Source of the DNA: Staphylococcus edaphicus | GTDB taxonomy: Bacteria > Bacillota > Bacilli > Staphylococcales > Staphylococcaceae | Direction: 5' to 3' | DNA length: 46,244 bases | Assembly (NCBI RefSeq): GCF_002614725.1 | Contig: NZ_MRZN01000019.1 | Span: 1-46,244, forward strand | Shown here: positions 18,762 to 28,130 of the stretch, in pieces | How positions within the stretch are numbered: position 1 is the first letter of the stretch | Layout of the letters: each line of letters opens with the position of its first letter | Position numbers and translations under genes: made by a program | The notes under the pieces: model-generated | Seen by the model: the letters and a program-made list of their open reading frames with translations, nothing else | The model's database searches: none | Told to the model about the DNA's origin: nothing

Positions 18762-20522
18762 TTATACCAGCTCCTTTATTTCTTTAGCTATCTCAAGTCC
18801 TTTAGCTTCAATTTCATGTGGTAAAAATGGTGTGCCATCGTATTTCGTTTGATTCACTAATTTATCACCTAAATTGACATTCATTTTTAATATATTGGCA
18901 AGTTGTCCTTGATAATTATGTTCCACCACTATAACTTTCGATGCTTTATCTACTTCTTTTTGTATAGTTTCACTAGGAAAAGGATGCAACTGTCTAATTT
19001 GTAAATGATTGACCTTAATATCTTGTGACTCTAGTCTTAATTTACCTTCTTGAATTGCACCTTTAGTTGAAATAAAACCTAAATATAGAATATCTGCAAC
19101 TTCATGTTGAACGTCAGCTTCTACTGGTTCTTCTATCAGTAAGTGTTCCGTTTTACGCATACGTTTATCCATTTGTTGTTGTCTATTATCAGCAGCTTCG
19201 CTTGTTTTACCTTCTTCATTATGTTCAACACCTGTAACATGATGGATGCCACCTTTCACACCGGGTATAGGTCTTGGGGAAACCCCACTCTCAGTTAATG
19301 CATAACGTTTAAAGTAGGTTTTATCATCTTCCTCACGTTCAATTTCAGATTGAATCATTTCTCCACGCTTGATTTCTATTTTACTATAGTCTAATTTTTC
19401 TACTGTTTGTTTACCTAATGAGAGTTGTAAATCACTTAATACAATGACTGGACATTGATATATTTCAGCCAAATTAAATGCTTCTATAGTTAAATAGAAT
19501 GCGTCCTCAGCATCAGTAGGTGCGACCACGATTTTAGGAATGTCACCATGTGTTCCATAGATCATTTGCATTAAATCTGATTGCTCTTGCTTCGTAGGTA
19601 AGCCTGTAGAAGGGCCGCCACGCTGTGTATTAATTACAACAAATGGGGTTTCAGTCATGCCAGACAAACCAATCGCTTCCATCATTAGTGATAAACCTGG
19701 TCCCGCACTGGCAGTAAACGCACGTACACCAGCATAATTTGAGCCGATTGCCATATTCGCAGCAGCAATCTCATCTTCTGTTTGCACAACAGTTCCGCCT
19801 ACTTTCGGAAGATTTTCAATCATATATTCCATAATTTCAGAAGCAGGTGTAATTGGATAGGCCGCCATAAACCTTGATCCGGCTGATAATGCACCTAAAC
19901 CAATCGCATCATTACCTATCATATATAGATGTGGTTTGCCATTCGTTGATTCTAAAACAAAATCAGCTTGAACTGAGCCTAACTGTTCATTCATTAAGCG
20001 ATAGCCTTCGTTAAGTGCTTCTATATTCAATTCCACAACTTTATCGCCTTTTTTAGTAAACATGTTATTTATTAATGCTTCAAAATCTGCAATATCCAAT
20101 TCCATTACTGCACAAGTTGCACCGATTGCCACCATATTTTTCATCAATGCTGTACCTAATGCTTTTGCAGTTGCAGTAAATGGTAAATCTATTAATTGAG
20201 CTCGACAGTTTTCTGGTTTTTCTGGTTTCGCTTTACTATCTGCAATAATGACACTGTCTTCACGCATTTCGTGATGATTTAATTCAATCGTTTCCTGATC
20301 AAATGCAATTAAGATATCTAAATCATCACTAATTGCATGTACTGGTGTTGTAGATACTCTTATTTTATTATTTGTGTGTCCGCCCATAATTCTACTTGAA
20401 AAATGACGATATCCATATAAGTAATATCCTTTTCGGTTCATAGCAGTAGCGAAGATTTCTCCTGTAGATTCAATACCTTCGCCTTGTTGACCGCCCACTT
20501 TCCATGATACTTGTGATCTCAT
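18762..20522 (-). CDS. porA: 2-oxoacid:ferredoxin oxidoreductase, fused gamma-alpha subunit
   Basis: Large subunit of the same enzyme. The N-terminal ~190 residues form the gamma-type domain (KVGGQQGEGIESTGEI, FSSRIMGGHTNNKIRVS). The alpha domain follows with the pyrimidine-binding region FMAAYPITPASEIMEYM, then VQTEDEIAAANMAIGSNYAGVRAFTASAGPGLSLM, and a C-terminal domain II (KVIVVEHNYQGQLANIL). 586 residues. ATG preceded by AGGAGG. Together with porB it forms the two-protein enzyme found in staphylococci and other Bacilli. Oxoacid preference cannot be read from sequence. Confidence 0.9.
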   Translation of the reverse strand: MRSQVSWKVGGQQGEGIESTGEIFATAMNRKGYYLYGYRHFSSRIMGGHTNNKIRVSTTPVHAISDDLDILIAFDQETIELNHHEMREDSVIIADSKAKPEKPENCRAQLIDLPFTATAKALGTALMKNMVAIGATCAVMELDIADFEALINNMFTKKGDKVVELNIEALNEGYRLMNEQLGSVQADFVLESTNGKPHLYMIGNDAIGLGALSAGSRFMAAYPITPASEIMEYMIENLPKVGGTVVQTEDEIAAANMAIGSNYAGVRAFTASAGPGLSLMMEAIGLSGMTETPFVVINTQRGGPSTGLPTKQEQSDLMQMIYGTHGDIPKIVVAPTDAEDAFYLTIEAFNLAEIYQCPVIVLSDLQLSLGKQTVEKLDYSKIEIKRGEMIQSEIEREEDDKTYFKRYALTESGVSPRPIPGVKGGIHHVTGVEHNEEGKTSEAADNRQQQMDKRMRKTEHLLIEEPVEADVQHEVADILYLGFISTKGAIQEGKLRLESQDIKVNHLQIRQLHPFPSETIQKEVDKASKVIVVEHNYQGQLANILKMNVNLGDKLVNQTKYDGTPFLPHEIEAKGLEIAKEIKELV

Positions 20523-20569
20523 ATCATCTTTCCTCCTAGTGGTTATAATAATTCATTGTTAATCATATC

Positions 20570-20612
20570 AAAATAAACCACTCTATTACTATGTAAAGAG
20601 TGGTACTTTTTT
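20570..20612 (-). terminator. Bidirectional terminator after ymdB
   Basis: ACCACTCT (20577-20584) pairs with AGAGTGGT (20597-20604). Minus side tail TTTATTTTG; plus side has TTTTTT shortly after. It separates ymdB from porA and lies 34 bases after the ymdB stop. Confidence 0.65.
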
Positions 20613-20637
20613 AAATTCATACTAATGGACGATAATT

Positions 20638-21426
20638 TTAAAAGGGGTGATCATCGTTGATTAATACACGTTGGATGTTAGTCGTTTTACCTACTTTATT
20701 AATATCTATAATAACCCCAGATAATACACTTCTACCTTCATCCGGTACAATATGTCTTTGCGGTAAACTCGTGATAAAACGCGTGATCACTTCATTTCTA
20801 TTTATACCCAATATCCCATCATAAAATCCTGTCATGCCAACATCCGTAATGTAACCAGTACCTTCAGGAAGAATACGTTCATCAGAAGTTTGGATATGTG
20901 TATGTGTCCCTACTACAGCACTTACTCTACCATCAAGATACCAACCCATAGCATTTTTTTCAGAAGTTGTTTCAGCATGAAAATCAACAAATATATAATC
21001 TGTTTCTTTTTTGGCTTCGTTTATAAGTTCATCCGCTTTTTTAAATGGGTCATCAATATCTTGCATAAATGCGCGACCTTGTAAGTTGATAATAGCTAAT
21101 TTAATTTCGTTGATTTGTATAAACCGCATACCTATGCCAGGTGCTTCTTCTGGAAAATTAGCTGGTCTTACCATACGGTTTGCTGATTCTATAAAATCGT
21201 AAATTTGGCGTTGACCATATGTATGATTTCCCATCGTCATAAAATCTACGCCTTCTCTTAATAAATCTTTATATATCTTTTCAGTTAGTCCCTTGCCGTG
21301 TGCTGCGTTTTCAGCATTAACAATAGTAACTGTAGGACGATATGTCTGTTTTAGTCTAGGTAAATATGTTGTTATGGCTTCACGACCAACTTTACCTACA
21401 ATATCCCCAATAAATAATAATCTCAT
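20638..21426 (-). CDS. ymdB: YmdB-family metallophosphodiesterase
   Basis: 262-residue calcineurin-like phosphodiesterase. In B. subtilis YmdB hydrolyses 2',3'-cyclic nucleotides and influences biofilm-versus-motility gene expression. Metal-ligand motifs in order: FIGDIVGK (Asp8), NAENAAHGKG, MGNHTYGQ, DFHAETTSEKNAMGW and VGTHTHIQT. Gene order rny-ymdB is conserved in Bacillales, here interrupted by one small divergent gene. The RBS GAGAGGATG lies ~11 bases before the ATG. Followed by a bidirectional terminator. Confidence 0.92.
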   Translation of the reverse strand: MRLLFIGDIVGKVGREAITTYLPRLKQTYRPTVTIVNAENAAHGKGLTEKIYKDLLREGVDFMTMGNHTYGQRQIYDFIESANRMVRPANFPEEAPGIGMRFIQINEIKLAIINLQGRAFMQDIDDPFKKADELINEAKKETDYIFVDFHAETTSEKNAMGWYLDGRVSAVVGTHTHIQTSDERILPEGTGYITDVGMTGFYDGILGINRNEVITRFITSLPQRHIVPDEGRSVLSGVIIDINKVGKTTNIQRVLINDDHPF

Positions 21427-21590
21427 TTACATGTTCATCCTCTCTTAATATTAGTTTAATGTAATTTAATTACGATGAAAAGGCTCTTTATGAAAAATTT
21501 ACTAAATTCACTAAGTTTTAATTATAAAAATGGTGGTATATTTTATAGTAGTAACAAGATAATCCACTATATAGGAGTTGGAAGTAATAC

Positions 21591-21806
21591 ATGTCAATTA
21601 ATATCGATCCACAACAATTTGCTGACTTAGTTGTATCAGCAAATCCATCAAAAAGTGAAGATGCAGAAGATATTGCAAAAGAAAGTTTAGAGTTATATAT
21701 CAATGCTTATCGACTAGCTGAAAGATATGCAAATATCTCAACAAACTGTTACGATACTGCAGAAATAATTAAAGAAGTGAAAAAAGCAGATTTAGAACTT
21801 AATTAA
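21591..21806 (+). CDS. Small acidic helical protein, unknown function
   Basis: 71 residues, rich in Glu, Asp and Ala, predicted entirely helical (NPSKSEDAEDIAKESLEL..., then AYRLAERYANISTN). One cysteine; no membrane segment or signal peptide. I do not recognise a domain. Support for a real gene: an ATG behind GGAAG and AGGAG, a position on the plus strand in a gap between two minus-strand genes, and a strong plus-strand terminator about 110 bases past its stop. Divergent from ymdB, with a shared 164-base upstream region, so the two could be co-regulated. Confidence 0.75.
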   Translation: MSINIDPQQFADLVVSANPSKSEDAEDIAKESLELYINAYRLAERYANISTNCYDTAEIIKEVKKADLELN

Positions 21807-21912
21807 TTTTTTATATAGTTTAAGTTTAACTAAAAGTACTTACTTCAATATAAGTATTTAAAATATGACGCTAATCATACGTTTGATTGCTTATAATTTT
21901 GTATGTTGCTTT

Positions 21913-21953
21913 GGAGCCCCGAGACATTTTTAATGTTTCGGGCTCCACTTTTT
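21913..21953 (+). terminator. Terminator of the small plus-strand gene
   Basis: GGAGCCC-CGAGACA pairs with TGTTTCG-GGCTCC around a short A/T loop, followed by ACTTTTTTATT. A GC-rich, clear factor-independent terminator on the plus strand. Confidence 0.9.
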
Positions 21954-21967
21954 TATTATGTAATTAA

Positions 21968-22085
21968 AATTAAACACTGCTTTCATATACCCAGTTCGTC
22001 ATCTCAAAAGGTGCTAATAATATTGAATGCTCGTTTTCGAGAATTCAATATTAATGATGAGACTTTTATTTTTAACAGTGCTTAA
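21968..22085. repeat. ~118-bp imperfect inverted repeat
   Basis: The core AATATTGAAT-x-CTCG-TTTT-CGAG-x-ATTCAATATT (22019-22052) is a near-perfect 14-bp hairpin. Flanks continue the symmetry: TCATCTC against GATGAGA, and at the outer ends TTAAACACTG (from ~21971) against CAGTGCTTAA (to ~22084). It could be a miniature mobile-element remnant or a structured non-coding RNA. No coding frame fits. The rest of 21954-22162 shows nothing else. Confidence 0.45.
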
Positions 22086-22162
22086 CTTTCAACGATGTCA
22101 CACAAAAGCTAAGCAATTAAAAACATTTACTTGATTAATCACCATATAGAATTAGAAAAGAG

Positions 22163-22207
22163 CAATAAAAAACAAACTAAACGATAATTTCGTTCAGTTT
22201 GTTTATG
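22163..22207 (-). terminator. Terminator of rny
   Basis: On the minus strand AACAAACTGAACGA pairs with TCGTTTAGTTTGTT around a 5-base loop and is followed by TTTTATT. Ends 31 bases past the rny stop. Confidence 0.85.
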
Positions 22208-22237
22208 ATTCAATGTTATTTAATTAATAATTAACAT

Positions 22238-23797
22238 TTATTTTGCATATTCAATTGCTCTAGTCTCACGAACAACTGTCACTTTTATGTGACCAGGATA
22301 TTGAAGTTCATCTTCAATTTGGCTCTTAATATCTCTTGCTAAGCGATGTGATTTTAAGTCGTCGATAGTATCTGGTGATACAATAACTCGAATTTCTCTG
22401 CCTGCTTGGATTGCAAATGCTTTTTCAACACCTTCGTAACCTTCTGAAAGTGTTTCTAGTCTTTCCAATCTTCTAATATAATTCTCTAATGTCTCTTTAC
22501 GAGCACCAGGTCTTGCAGCTGATAGAGCATCTGCTGCTGCAACTAAGATAGAAATAATTGAAGTTGGTTCAACATCACCATGATGGGAATGAATAGCATT
22601 AATTACCGTTTCATTTTCAGCATATTTTTTTGCTAATTCTACACCTATTTCAACATGGCTTCCTTCTACTTCATGATCAATTGCTTTACCAACATCATGA
22701 AGTAAGCCAGCACGTTTAGCTAATGTTATATCTTCACCTAATTCAGCCGCTAACATACCACTTAAGTGGGCAACTTCAATAGAATGTTTCAATACATTTT
22801 GTCCATAGCTAGTACGATACTGTAAACGACCTAAGATTTTAACTAAATCTGGATGCATATTATGCACATTAATTTCAAATGTAGCTTGTTCCCCTGCATC
22901 TCTAATAATATCGTCTACTTCTTTTCGAGCTTTATCTACCATATCTTCAATTCGTCCTGGATGGATGCGACCATCCGAAACAAGATTTACTAATGCAGTT
23001 CTTGCAATTTCACGTCTAATTGGGTCAAAACCAGAAAGGATTACTGCTTCCGGTGTATCATCTATAATTAAGTCAATACCAGTTAACGTTTCTAACGTTC
23101 TGATATTTCTACCTTCTCTACCAATGATTCGACCTTTCATTTCGTCATTCGGTAAATTAACAACCGATACTGTAGATTCAGAAGTATGTTCTGCCGCTAA
23201 TCTTTGAACAGTAGTTGCTAATAGTTCTTTTGCATTTTTATCGACTGCTTCTTTTGCTTCTTTCTCTTTTTCCTTAACAAGTATTGCAATATCTTGTGAC
23301 AATTCATCTTCAACTCTTTGAAGTTGCTCTTGTGCGGCTTCAGCTTGAGTGAGACCAGAGATGCGTTCTAATTCTTGTTCATGCTTATTTATTAATGTTT
23401 GAACACTACTCTCTTTTGCATCTACTTGTTGTTGTCGTTCTTCAAGTTTAGACTCTTTTTGCTCTAAAATCTCATCTTTTTTGTCTAATAGATCAGATTT
23501 TCGCTCTAAGTTTTCTTCTTTTTGTAGAAGTCTTGCTTCCTGCCTTTGAAGATCACCACGTCTTTCACGAAGTTCATTTTCACTTTGTTCTTTTATGATT
23601 TGATTTTCTTCTTTAGCTTCTAGAAGCTTTTCCTTCTTGATATTCTCTGCTTCTTTATTACCTTGTTCGATAATATCTTCGGCAGTTTGTCTTGCTTGTA
23701 ATTGCTTTTGATGCAATAAATTTCGGGCAATCATGTACCCTACAACAACTCCGAGAATAATACCTAGCAAAATGAGTAGGAGGCCTAATAAATTCAC
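22238..23797 (-). CDS. rny: Ribonuclease Y (CvfA)
   Basis: Membrane-anchored endoribonuclease that starts turnover and processing of many mRNAs. An N-terminal transmembrane helix (residues ~3-25, [20 protein letters not shown]) is followed by a long coiled coil to ~residue 200. A KH domain ([15 protein letters not shown]) and an HD domain with [15 protein letters not shown] come next. 519 residues, the same as the S. aureus protein. Start is GTG (23795-23797), about eight bases after AAGGGGGTG. It has its own promoter (23895-23924) and terminator. It functions with the YmcA-containing complex encoded at 12342 and is a potential degradosome partner of PNPase and RNase J in this window. Confidence 0.97.
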   Translation of the reverse strand: MNLLGLLLILLGIILGVVVGYMIARNLLHQKQLQARQTAEDIIEQGNKEAENIKKEKLLEAKEENQIIKEQSENELRERRGDLQRQEARLLQKEENLERKSDLLDKKDEILEQKESKLEERQQQVDAKESSVQTLINKHEQELERISGLTQAEAAQEQLQRVEDELSQDIAILVKEKEKEAKEAVDKNAKELLATTVQRLAAEHTSESTVSVVNLPNDEMKGRIIGREGRNIRTLETLTGIDLIIDDTPEAVILSGFDPIRREIARTALVNLVSDGRIHPGRIEDMVDKARKEVDDIIRDAGEQATFEINVHNMHPDLVKILGRLQYRTSYGQNVLKHSIEVAHLSGMLAAELGEDITLAKRAGLLHDVGKAIDHEVEGSHVEIGVELAKKYAENETVINAIHSHHGDVEPTSIISILVAAADALSAARPGARKETLENYIRRLERLETLSEGYEGVEKAFAIQAGREIRVIVSPDTIDDLKSHRLARDIKSQIEDELQYPGHIKVTVVRETRAIEYAK

Positions 23798-23894
23798 ACA
23801 AACACCCCCTTTTATCTAGGATTTTGCTCTGTATATCAAATTTCACTATGATTAAATATGATTATATGAAGTTCTATAAGAATCATACAATGTA

Positions 23895-23924
23895 ATTGTA
23901 CGGTTTTAAGCTAAGCAGTGTCAA
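23895..23924 (-). promoter_or_regulatory. rny promoter with palindrome over the -10
   Basis: Minus strand TTGACA (23919-23924), 18-base spacer, TACAAT (23895-23900). The -10 is half of the inverted repeat TACAAT-GTA-ATTGTA (23886-23900), a possible operator. It is ~100 bases upstream of the GTG, giving a fairly long 5' leader. The remaining bases between rny and the recA terminator (23925-24061) are AT-rich with nothing else recognised. Confidence 0.55.
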
Positions 23925-24061
23925 GGTATCCATATACATTAATTCAATATTTAAAGCAACCCTTTTACACTATATTTGCTTTACCGATTGGTATAACCTA
24001 ATTTACATCGTTTTTAAAACGAAAAAATTTTTCATATAATATTTTTTATTTCTTATTTATA

Positions 24062-24106
24062 CACAAAAAATAAGTCCGGATATTATGAAATATCTCGGAC
24101 TTATTG
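24062..24106 (-). terminator. Terminator of recA
   Basis: AATAAGTCCG-G-ATATT pairs with AATAT-CT-CGGACTTATT around ATGA, and on the minus strand it is followed by TTTTTTG. Lies ~90 bases past the recA stop. Confidence 0.85.
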
Positions 24107-24192
24107 CATATATTAGCAGTAACTAACATGATTATCAGCTAAGCTACTCCCGTATTATATTTATATAGACTTGTTTATACGGAATATTCACG

Positions 24193-25242
24193 TTATTTTT
24201 CTTCATCGAAGAGCGTAGCTGGTTTTTCAGCTTCTTTATCGTCAACGTCACCATCAAATATGCCTAATTTCTCACGTAATTTATGATCAATTTCTTCACG
24301 AATAGCTGGATTTTCTTTAAGGTATAATTTCACATTTTCTTTACCTTGACCCATACGTTCACCATTATATGAGTACCAAGCTCCTGATTTATCTACAATT
24401 TCGTGTTCAGCACCAAGATCAATTAATTCGCCTTCTTTAGAAATTCCTTTACCATACATGATATCAACTTCTGCAACTCTAAATGGTGGAGCAACTTTAT
24501 TTTTAACAACTTTAATTTTTGTTCTATTACCTACAATCTCTTGTCCTTGTTTCAACTGTTCAGCACGGCGCACTTCTAAACGGACTGAACTATAGAATTT
24601 CAATGCACGTCCGCCAGGTGTAACTTCAGGGTTACCGAACATCACGCCAACTTTCTCACGAATTTGGTTAATAAATACTGCTGTTGTATTTGATTTTGAA
24701 ATTGCGCCTGAAAGCTTTCTTAAGGCTTGAGACATCAAACGGGCTTGTAAACCAACATGAGTATCGCCCATTTCACCTTCAATTTCAGCTTTAGGTGTTA
24801 AGGCAGCAACAGAATCGACTACAACGATATCGACAGCACCACTTCTGACAAATGCTTCTGCAATTTCTAACCCTTGTTCCCCATGGTCAGGTTGAGATAA
24901 ATATAAATTTTGTATATCTACACCTAATGCTTCAGCATAAACAGGGTCTAACGCATGCTCAGCATCTATAAATGCTGCCACACCGCCATTCTTCTGCACT
25001 TCGGCAATTGCGTGTAATGCTACTGTTGTTTTACCCGAACTTTCTGGACCATAAATTTCTACTATTCTTCCTTTAGGGTAACCCCCTACACCTAAAGCAT
25101 TATCTAATGTTACAGAACCACTTGATACACTTGAAACTTTACGCGCCTTATTGTCGCCTAATTTCATAACTGCACCTTTACCAAATGATTTCTCCATATT
25201 TTTAATTACTGTATCTAAAGCTTTTTGACGATCGTTATCCAA
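24193..25242 (-). CDS. recA: Recombinase RecA
   Basis: ATP-dependent strand-exchange protein and co-protease for LexA self-cleavage. Walker [10 protein letters not shown] (about residues 65-73), Walker [13 protein letters not shown], and the L1/L2 regions around [18 protein letters not shown] and [25 protein letters not shown]. An acidic C-terminal tail ([11 protein letters not shown]...) is present. 349 residues. TTG start behind GGAGG, as in other staphylococcal recA genes. Several positions (for example [10 protein letters not shown] near residue 35) differ from S. aureus as I remember it, useful for species assignment. Preceded by an SOS box. Confidence 0.98.
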   Translation of the reverse strand: MDNDRQKALDTVIKNMEKSFGKGAVMKLGDNKARKVSSVSSGSVTLDNALGVGGYPKGRIVEIYGPESSGKTTVALHAIAEVQKNGGVAAFIDAEHALDPVYAEALGVDIQNLYLSQPDHGEQGLEIAEAFVRSGAVDIVVVDSVAALTPKAEIEGEMGDTHVGLQARLMSQALRKLSGAISKSNTTAVFINQIREKVGVMFGNPEVTPGGRALKFYSSVRLEVRRAEQLKQGQEIVGNRTKIKVVKNKVAPPFRVAEVDIMYGKGISKEGELIDLGAEHEIVDKSGAWYSYNGERMGQGKENVKLYLKENPAIREEIDHKLREKLGIFDGDVDDKEAEKPATLFDEEK

Positions 25243-25292
25243 TGCTGGACCTCCTAAATGAGATTTATCTCTCGAAAAAATATCTTATAATT

Positions 25293-25343
25293 ACTATACC
25301 TTTCTTTAGATAATTCTGCAAGTGTTTTGCGAATATTTGTTCG
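25293..25343 (-). promoter_or_regulatory. recA promoter with LexA (SOS) box
   Basis: Minus strand TTGCAG (25316-25321), 17-base spacer, TATAGT (25293-25298). Upstream of the -35 is CGAATATTTGTTCG (25330-25343, read on the plus strand), one mismatch from the Bacillus/Staphylococcus LexA consensus CGAAC-N4-GTTCG. SOS control of recA is expected. Confidence 0.8.
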
Positions 25344-25417
25344 CTAATAAATGAATTAATCGACACTAAAATAGAACACACGTACTGTATTTTTGATTTT
25401 TTGAGTACTGTTCGTAC

Positions 25418-26560
25418 CTATTCAAACCAATTTAGCAACCTAATCAGCACATAATTTTGAGTTCTGTTTTTCATCAATTGTCTTCTTTGTGTCATATTAA
25501 ATGACTGCATAGTTAACTTATTATTTTCTAATATACCTAAATAAACAGTATCATTTTGATGAATCACTGAAATACCAATTTCCGCTTTAAATATGTCTTT
25601 TACTATTTGTGCAGATACTGATAGTTGAGAGTTTATTATATCACGTTCATTTATAAATTGCGTGTGGTGGGACAACATACCATGTAGCAGCTGGTTAACA
25701 TCATAATCTTTTATTCTAGAATACAATATACCGTCTGTGACGCCATCATAAATCGCAAATGTTTTGTTTATATGATTCATTAGCGCTTGTTCTAACACAA
25801 TCTCATCTGAGCCATAGTAATAGTTACCTATGCGTTCTAAAATTTGGGCTTTGATAGGGGCTATCAGAGACTCACATACATGTTGTGTTTCACCATTTGC
25901 TGTTAATCTAACATTTACTTCATGTGACCCAGCCAATGGAGCAATAGTAGGATTTGTTTGTTGGTCAATTAAATCCATCAGTTCTGTTTCAACCTTTGAT
26001 TCTCCAATACCGGCAAAACGCAATAATTCTGAATATATCGTACTTTCTCCATCAATGAAATATGGCAATAAAGCTTCTTTTGCCATTGGTTTCATTTCTT
26101 TTGGTGGTCCTGGTAACAATGCAATGCGTTTCTCTTCTTGCTCAACAAGCATACCTGGCGCCATACCAACTTTATTCTCCAAGACATGCGCATCTTCGAT
26201 AACTAACGCTTGCTGACGGTTATTTGGTGTCATGACAATATTCTGTTCTTTAAAATATTGTTCAATATAATCAAGTGCATTTTGATCAATAACCAAATCT
26301 CTTCCTAACACTTTCGCTACAGTATGTTTAGTTAAATCATCTTTTGTTGGTCCTAGTCCCCCTGTTAATATAACAGCGTCATAATTTTCTAATGCTTTAT
26401 TAATCACTCTCTCTAAACGTTCTGGATTATCTCCTATCACTGTGTGTTCAACTACACTATGTCCAGCACTGTTAAATAATTTTGATAAGTATTGGCCATT
26501 GGTATTTGCAATTTGTCCTAATAATAATTCTGATCCAACTGCAATAATTGATATGTTCAA
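25418..26560 (-). CDS. cinA: CinA-family protein (competence/damage-inducible)
   Basis: N-terminal MoaB/MoCF-like domain (IIAVGSELLLGQIANTNGQYL, LTGGLGPTKDDLTKH, LLPGPPKEMKP) and a divergent C-terminal domain of the amidohydrolase (PncC) type. CinA proteins act on NMN or ADP-ribose-like pyridine nucleotides. The gene frequently precedes recA, as here. The TTG at 26558-26560 is the best start: AGGAGG lies seven bases before it and 380 residues matches S. aureus CinA. An ATG 11 codons upstream overlaps the RBS region without one of its own. The C-terminal half is poorly conserved, so deamidase activity is uncertain. Confidence 0.9.
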   Translation of the reverse strand: MNISIIAVGSELLLGQIANTNGQYLSKLFNSAGHSVVEHTVIGDNPERLERVINKALENYDAVILTGGLGPTKDDLTKHTVAKVLGRDLVIDQNALDYIEQYFKEQNIVMTPNNRQQALVIEDAHVLENKVGMAPGMLVEQEEKRIALLPGPPKEMKPMAKEALLPYFIDGESTIYSELLRFAGIGESKVETELMDLIDQQTNPTIAPLAGSHEVNVRLTANGETQHVCESLIAPIKAQILERIGNYYYGSDEIVLEQALMNHINKTFAIYDGVTDGILYSRIKDYDVNQLLHGMLSHHTQFINERDIINSQLSVSAQIVKDIFKAEIGISVIHQNDTVYLGILENNKLTMQSFNMTQRRQLMKNRTQNYVLIRLLNWFE

Positions 26561-26593
26561 AATGTTTCCTCCTGTAGGTAATTGAAATTTCAT

Positions 26594-26872
26594 TTATAAC
26601 TATCTTTAACCACTTTAGCTTCAAGTTAATAATATTTATGTTGTTCCCTTAATTTGAAATAGAAAAACCACAAACTAACATAAATGGTTATATCGTTAAT
26701 ACGGTTGTTATCTTAAAAATCTATTTGGCTATATCACATTGTATAACAGAGGTGTTAGGTTTAAACAAGTTACAGAAATAAAACCTTATATGCTGGATAT
26801 TAGACCGTCACTAAAACTGTAAATCAATGGCTAAATTTTTAATAATTAAGGTTTCCTCAAAATGGATAAAAA
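26594..26872. other. Intergenic stretch upstream of cinA
   Basis: AT-rich sequence with no supported open frame. It should contain the cinA promoter and borders the repeat element that begins at 26873. No other signal recognised. Confidence 0.4.
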
Positions 26873-27050
26873 TAGAGACTGGAACAAATGATGATTTGTC
26901 TCAGTCTCTTACTATTATATTAAGCTAGTGGGACTTATGCATGAGCTTCTGCTCAGGTAATCGTCTAGAACCACTTCCCAATTTATTCTAGCTATTCTTG
27001 CTAGAAGAGACAGCGATATCTTTTTAAATAAAATAGATATCTGTCCTACT
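26873..27050. repeat. Single-unit copy of the STAR-like composite element
   Basis: Same three-part layout as 11452-11792 with one degenerate unit. The left hairpin AGAGACTG-GAACAAAT / ATTTGTCTCAGTCTCT (26874-26909) is followed by a unit with AGTGGGACTTATGCATGAGC-TTCT-GCTC and CCACTTCCCAATTTATT (about 26925-26990), then a TTCTAGC/GCTAGAA hairpin, then the right hairpin GACAGCGATATCT / AGATATCTGTC (about 27008-27045). It lies between pgsA and cinA, starting 24 bases past the pgsA stop. The shared TTATGCATGAGC and CCACTT-CAATTTATT blocks tie the two elements together. Confidence 0.7.
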
Positions 27051-27073
27051 TCCGATTTTTAATATTAAGCTCA

Positions 27074-27655
27074 TTATGATTTAGCTTTAAACACATCTCT
27101 ACCTTTATAGAAATATTCAATACCAGATAGAACAGTGAAAAATACACCAATATATAACAGTACCTGACCTAATTGAAAACCAACCCAACTAGATAACGGA
27201 TCTCCTAAAAGAATCCAAACAAGCGCAACCATTGTAACCGCAGTCTTTATCTTACCTAACTGACCAGCAGCACTGACAAAGCCTTGTTCGATTTGTAGTA
27301 ATCGTAATCCAGTTACTGCAAATTCACGTGCAATGATAATAATAGCTACAACTGAATTGGTTAAATCGACTTGTACTAGCGCAATCAAAGCACTTGAAAC
27401 TAATAATTTATCTGCTAATGGATCTAAAAATTTCCCCATATTCGTTACAAGTTCCCATTTACGTGCTAAGTACCCATCCACAAAATCACTAAGTGAAGCT
27501 ATGATAAAAATAATACCACTAATAAATAATTCAATTCTAATTTCATTACCACCGATAAATGAAATTTTACCAAATCCAAAATCTACTAAAGCAAATAGTA
27601 GAAAAACGGGAATAAGTATAACTCTAAAAACAGTTATCCAATTCGGTATATTCAT
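27074..27655 (-). CDS. pgsA: CDP-diacylglycerol-glycerol-3-phosphate 3-phosphatidyltransferase PgsA
   Basis: Membrane enzyme that makes phosphatidylglycerol phosphate, the precursor of phosphatidylglycerol and cardiolipin. The CDP-alcohol phosphotransferase signature D-G-x2-A-R-x8-G-x3-D-x3-D is intact: [20 protein letters not shown] then [10 protein letters not shown]. The N-terminus [15 protein letters not shown] is typical. 193 residues with several membrane helices. In staphylococci this gene is a known site of daptomycin-resistance mutations. Follows the RodZ-like gene by 50 bases. Confidence 0.96.
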   Translation of the reverse strand: MNIPNWITVFRVILIPVFLLFALVDFGFGKISFIGGNEIRIELFISGIIFIIASLSDFVDGYLARKWELVTNMGKFLDPLADKLLVSSALIALVQVDLTNSVVAIIIIAREFAVTGLRLLQIEQGFVSAAGQLGKIKTAVTMVALVWILLGDPLSSWVGFQLGQVLLYIGVFFTVLSGIEYFYKGRDVFKAKS

Positions 27656-27705
27656 ACAAAATCCTCTTTTCTATTTATAACTTATGACATATATTTGTTG
27701 ATAGG

Positions 27706-28098
27706 CTAAAAAATCAATACTGCGAAAATCCATAATAGTGCTGTAACAATAACAAAGATACTTATGACAACAGCTACTTGTAGCGGCTCTTTATTTTTAC
27801 TTCTATAAGTAGGCTTATCGTCTTGTACAAATGAATCTATGATTTGTTCCATTGATTCATCATTATTTGGAATTTCTTCTCTATGCGCTTCAATTAGCTG
27901 TACAGAATCAATATTCACTGCTTTTGCATATTTTTTTATAAAACCTTCTGCATAATGTACATTATTTAATGACTCAAAATCATTATTTTCAATCAATGTT
28001 AATGTTTGTCGTTTAATTTGGGTACGTGATTCAAGTTCGTTAAGTGTCATACCTAAACGTTCTCGTCGCCCTTTTAAAGTTTGACCAACTGAATTCAA
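27706..28098 (-). CDS. RodZ-like helix-turn-helix membrane protein (YmfM)
   Basis: 130 residues. N-terminal HTH of the RodZ/HTH_25 type (SVGQTLKGRRERLGMTLNEL, then FIKKYAKAVNIDSVQL), a short linker, and one C-terminal transmembrane helix (VAVVISIFVIVTALLWIFAV). The extracellular C-terminal domain of full RodZ is absent. The TTG at 28096-28098 is chosen because AGGAGG lies nine bases before it; upstream codons include that RBS. By homology it probably links the cytoskeleton or cell-wall machinery, or acts as a membrane-bound regulator. Conserved upstream of pgsA. Confidence 0.85.
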   Translation of the reverse strand: MNSVGQTLKGRRERLGMTLNELESRTQIKRQTLTLIENNDFESLNNVHYAEGFIKKYAKAVNIDSVQLIEAHREEIPNNDESMEQIIDSFVQDDKPTYRSKNKEPLQVAVVISIFVIVTALLWIFAVLIF

Positions 28099-28130
28099 GA
28101 TGTTAGTCCTCCTCAATAACAATTCATATT

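Noticed and set aside
21518..21703. Minus-strand frame overlapping the small plus-strand gene
   Set aside because: Antisense to a better supported frame with RBS and terminator; no RBS of its own.
21903..22085. Possible 60-residue plus-strand protein downstream of the small gene
   Set aside because: Spans the strong terminator and the inverted repeat and lacks an RBS; the sequence is better explained by these structures.
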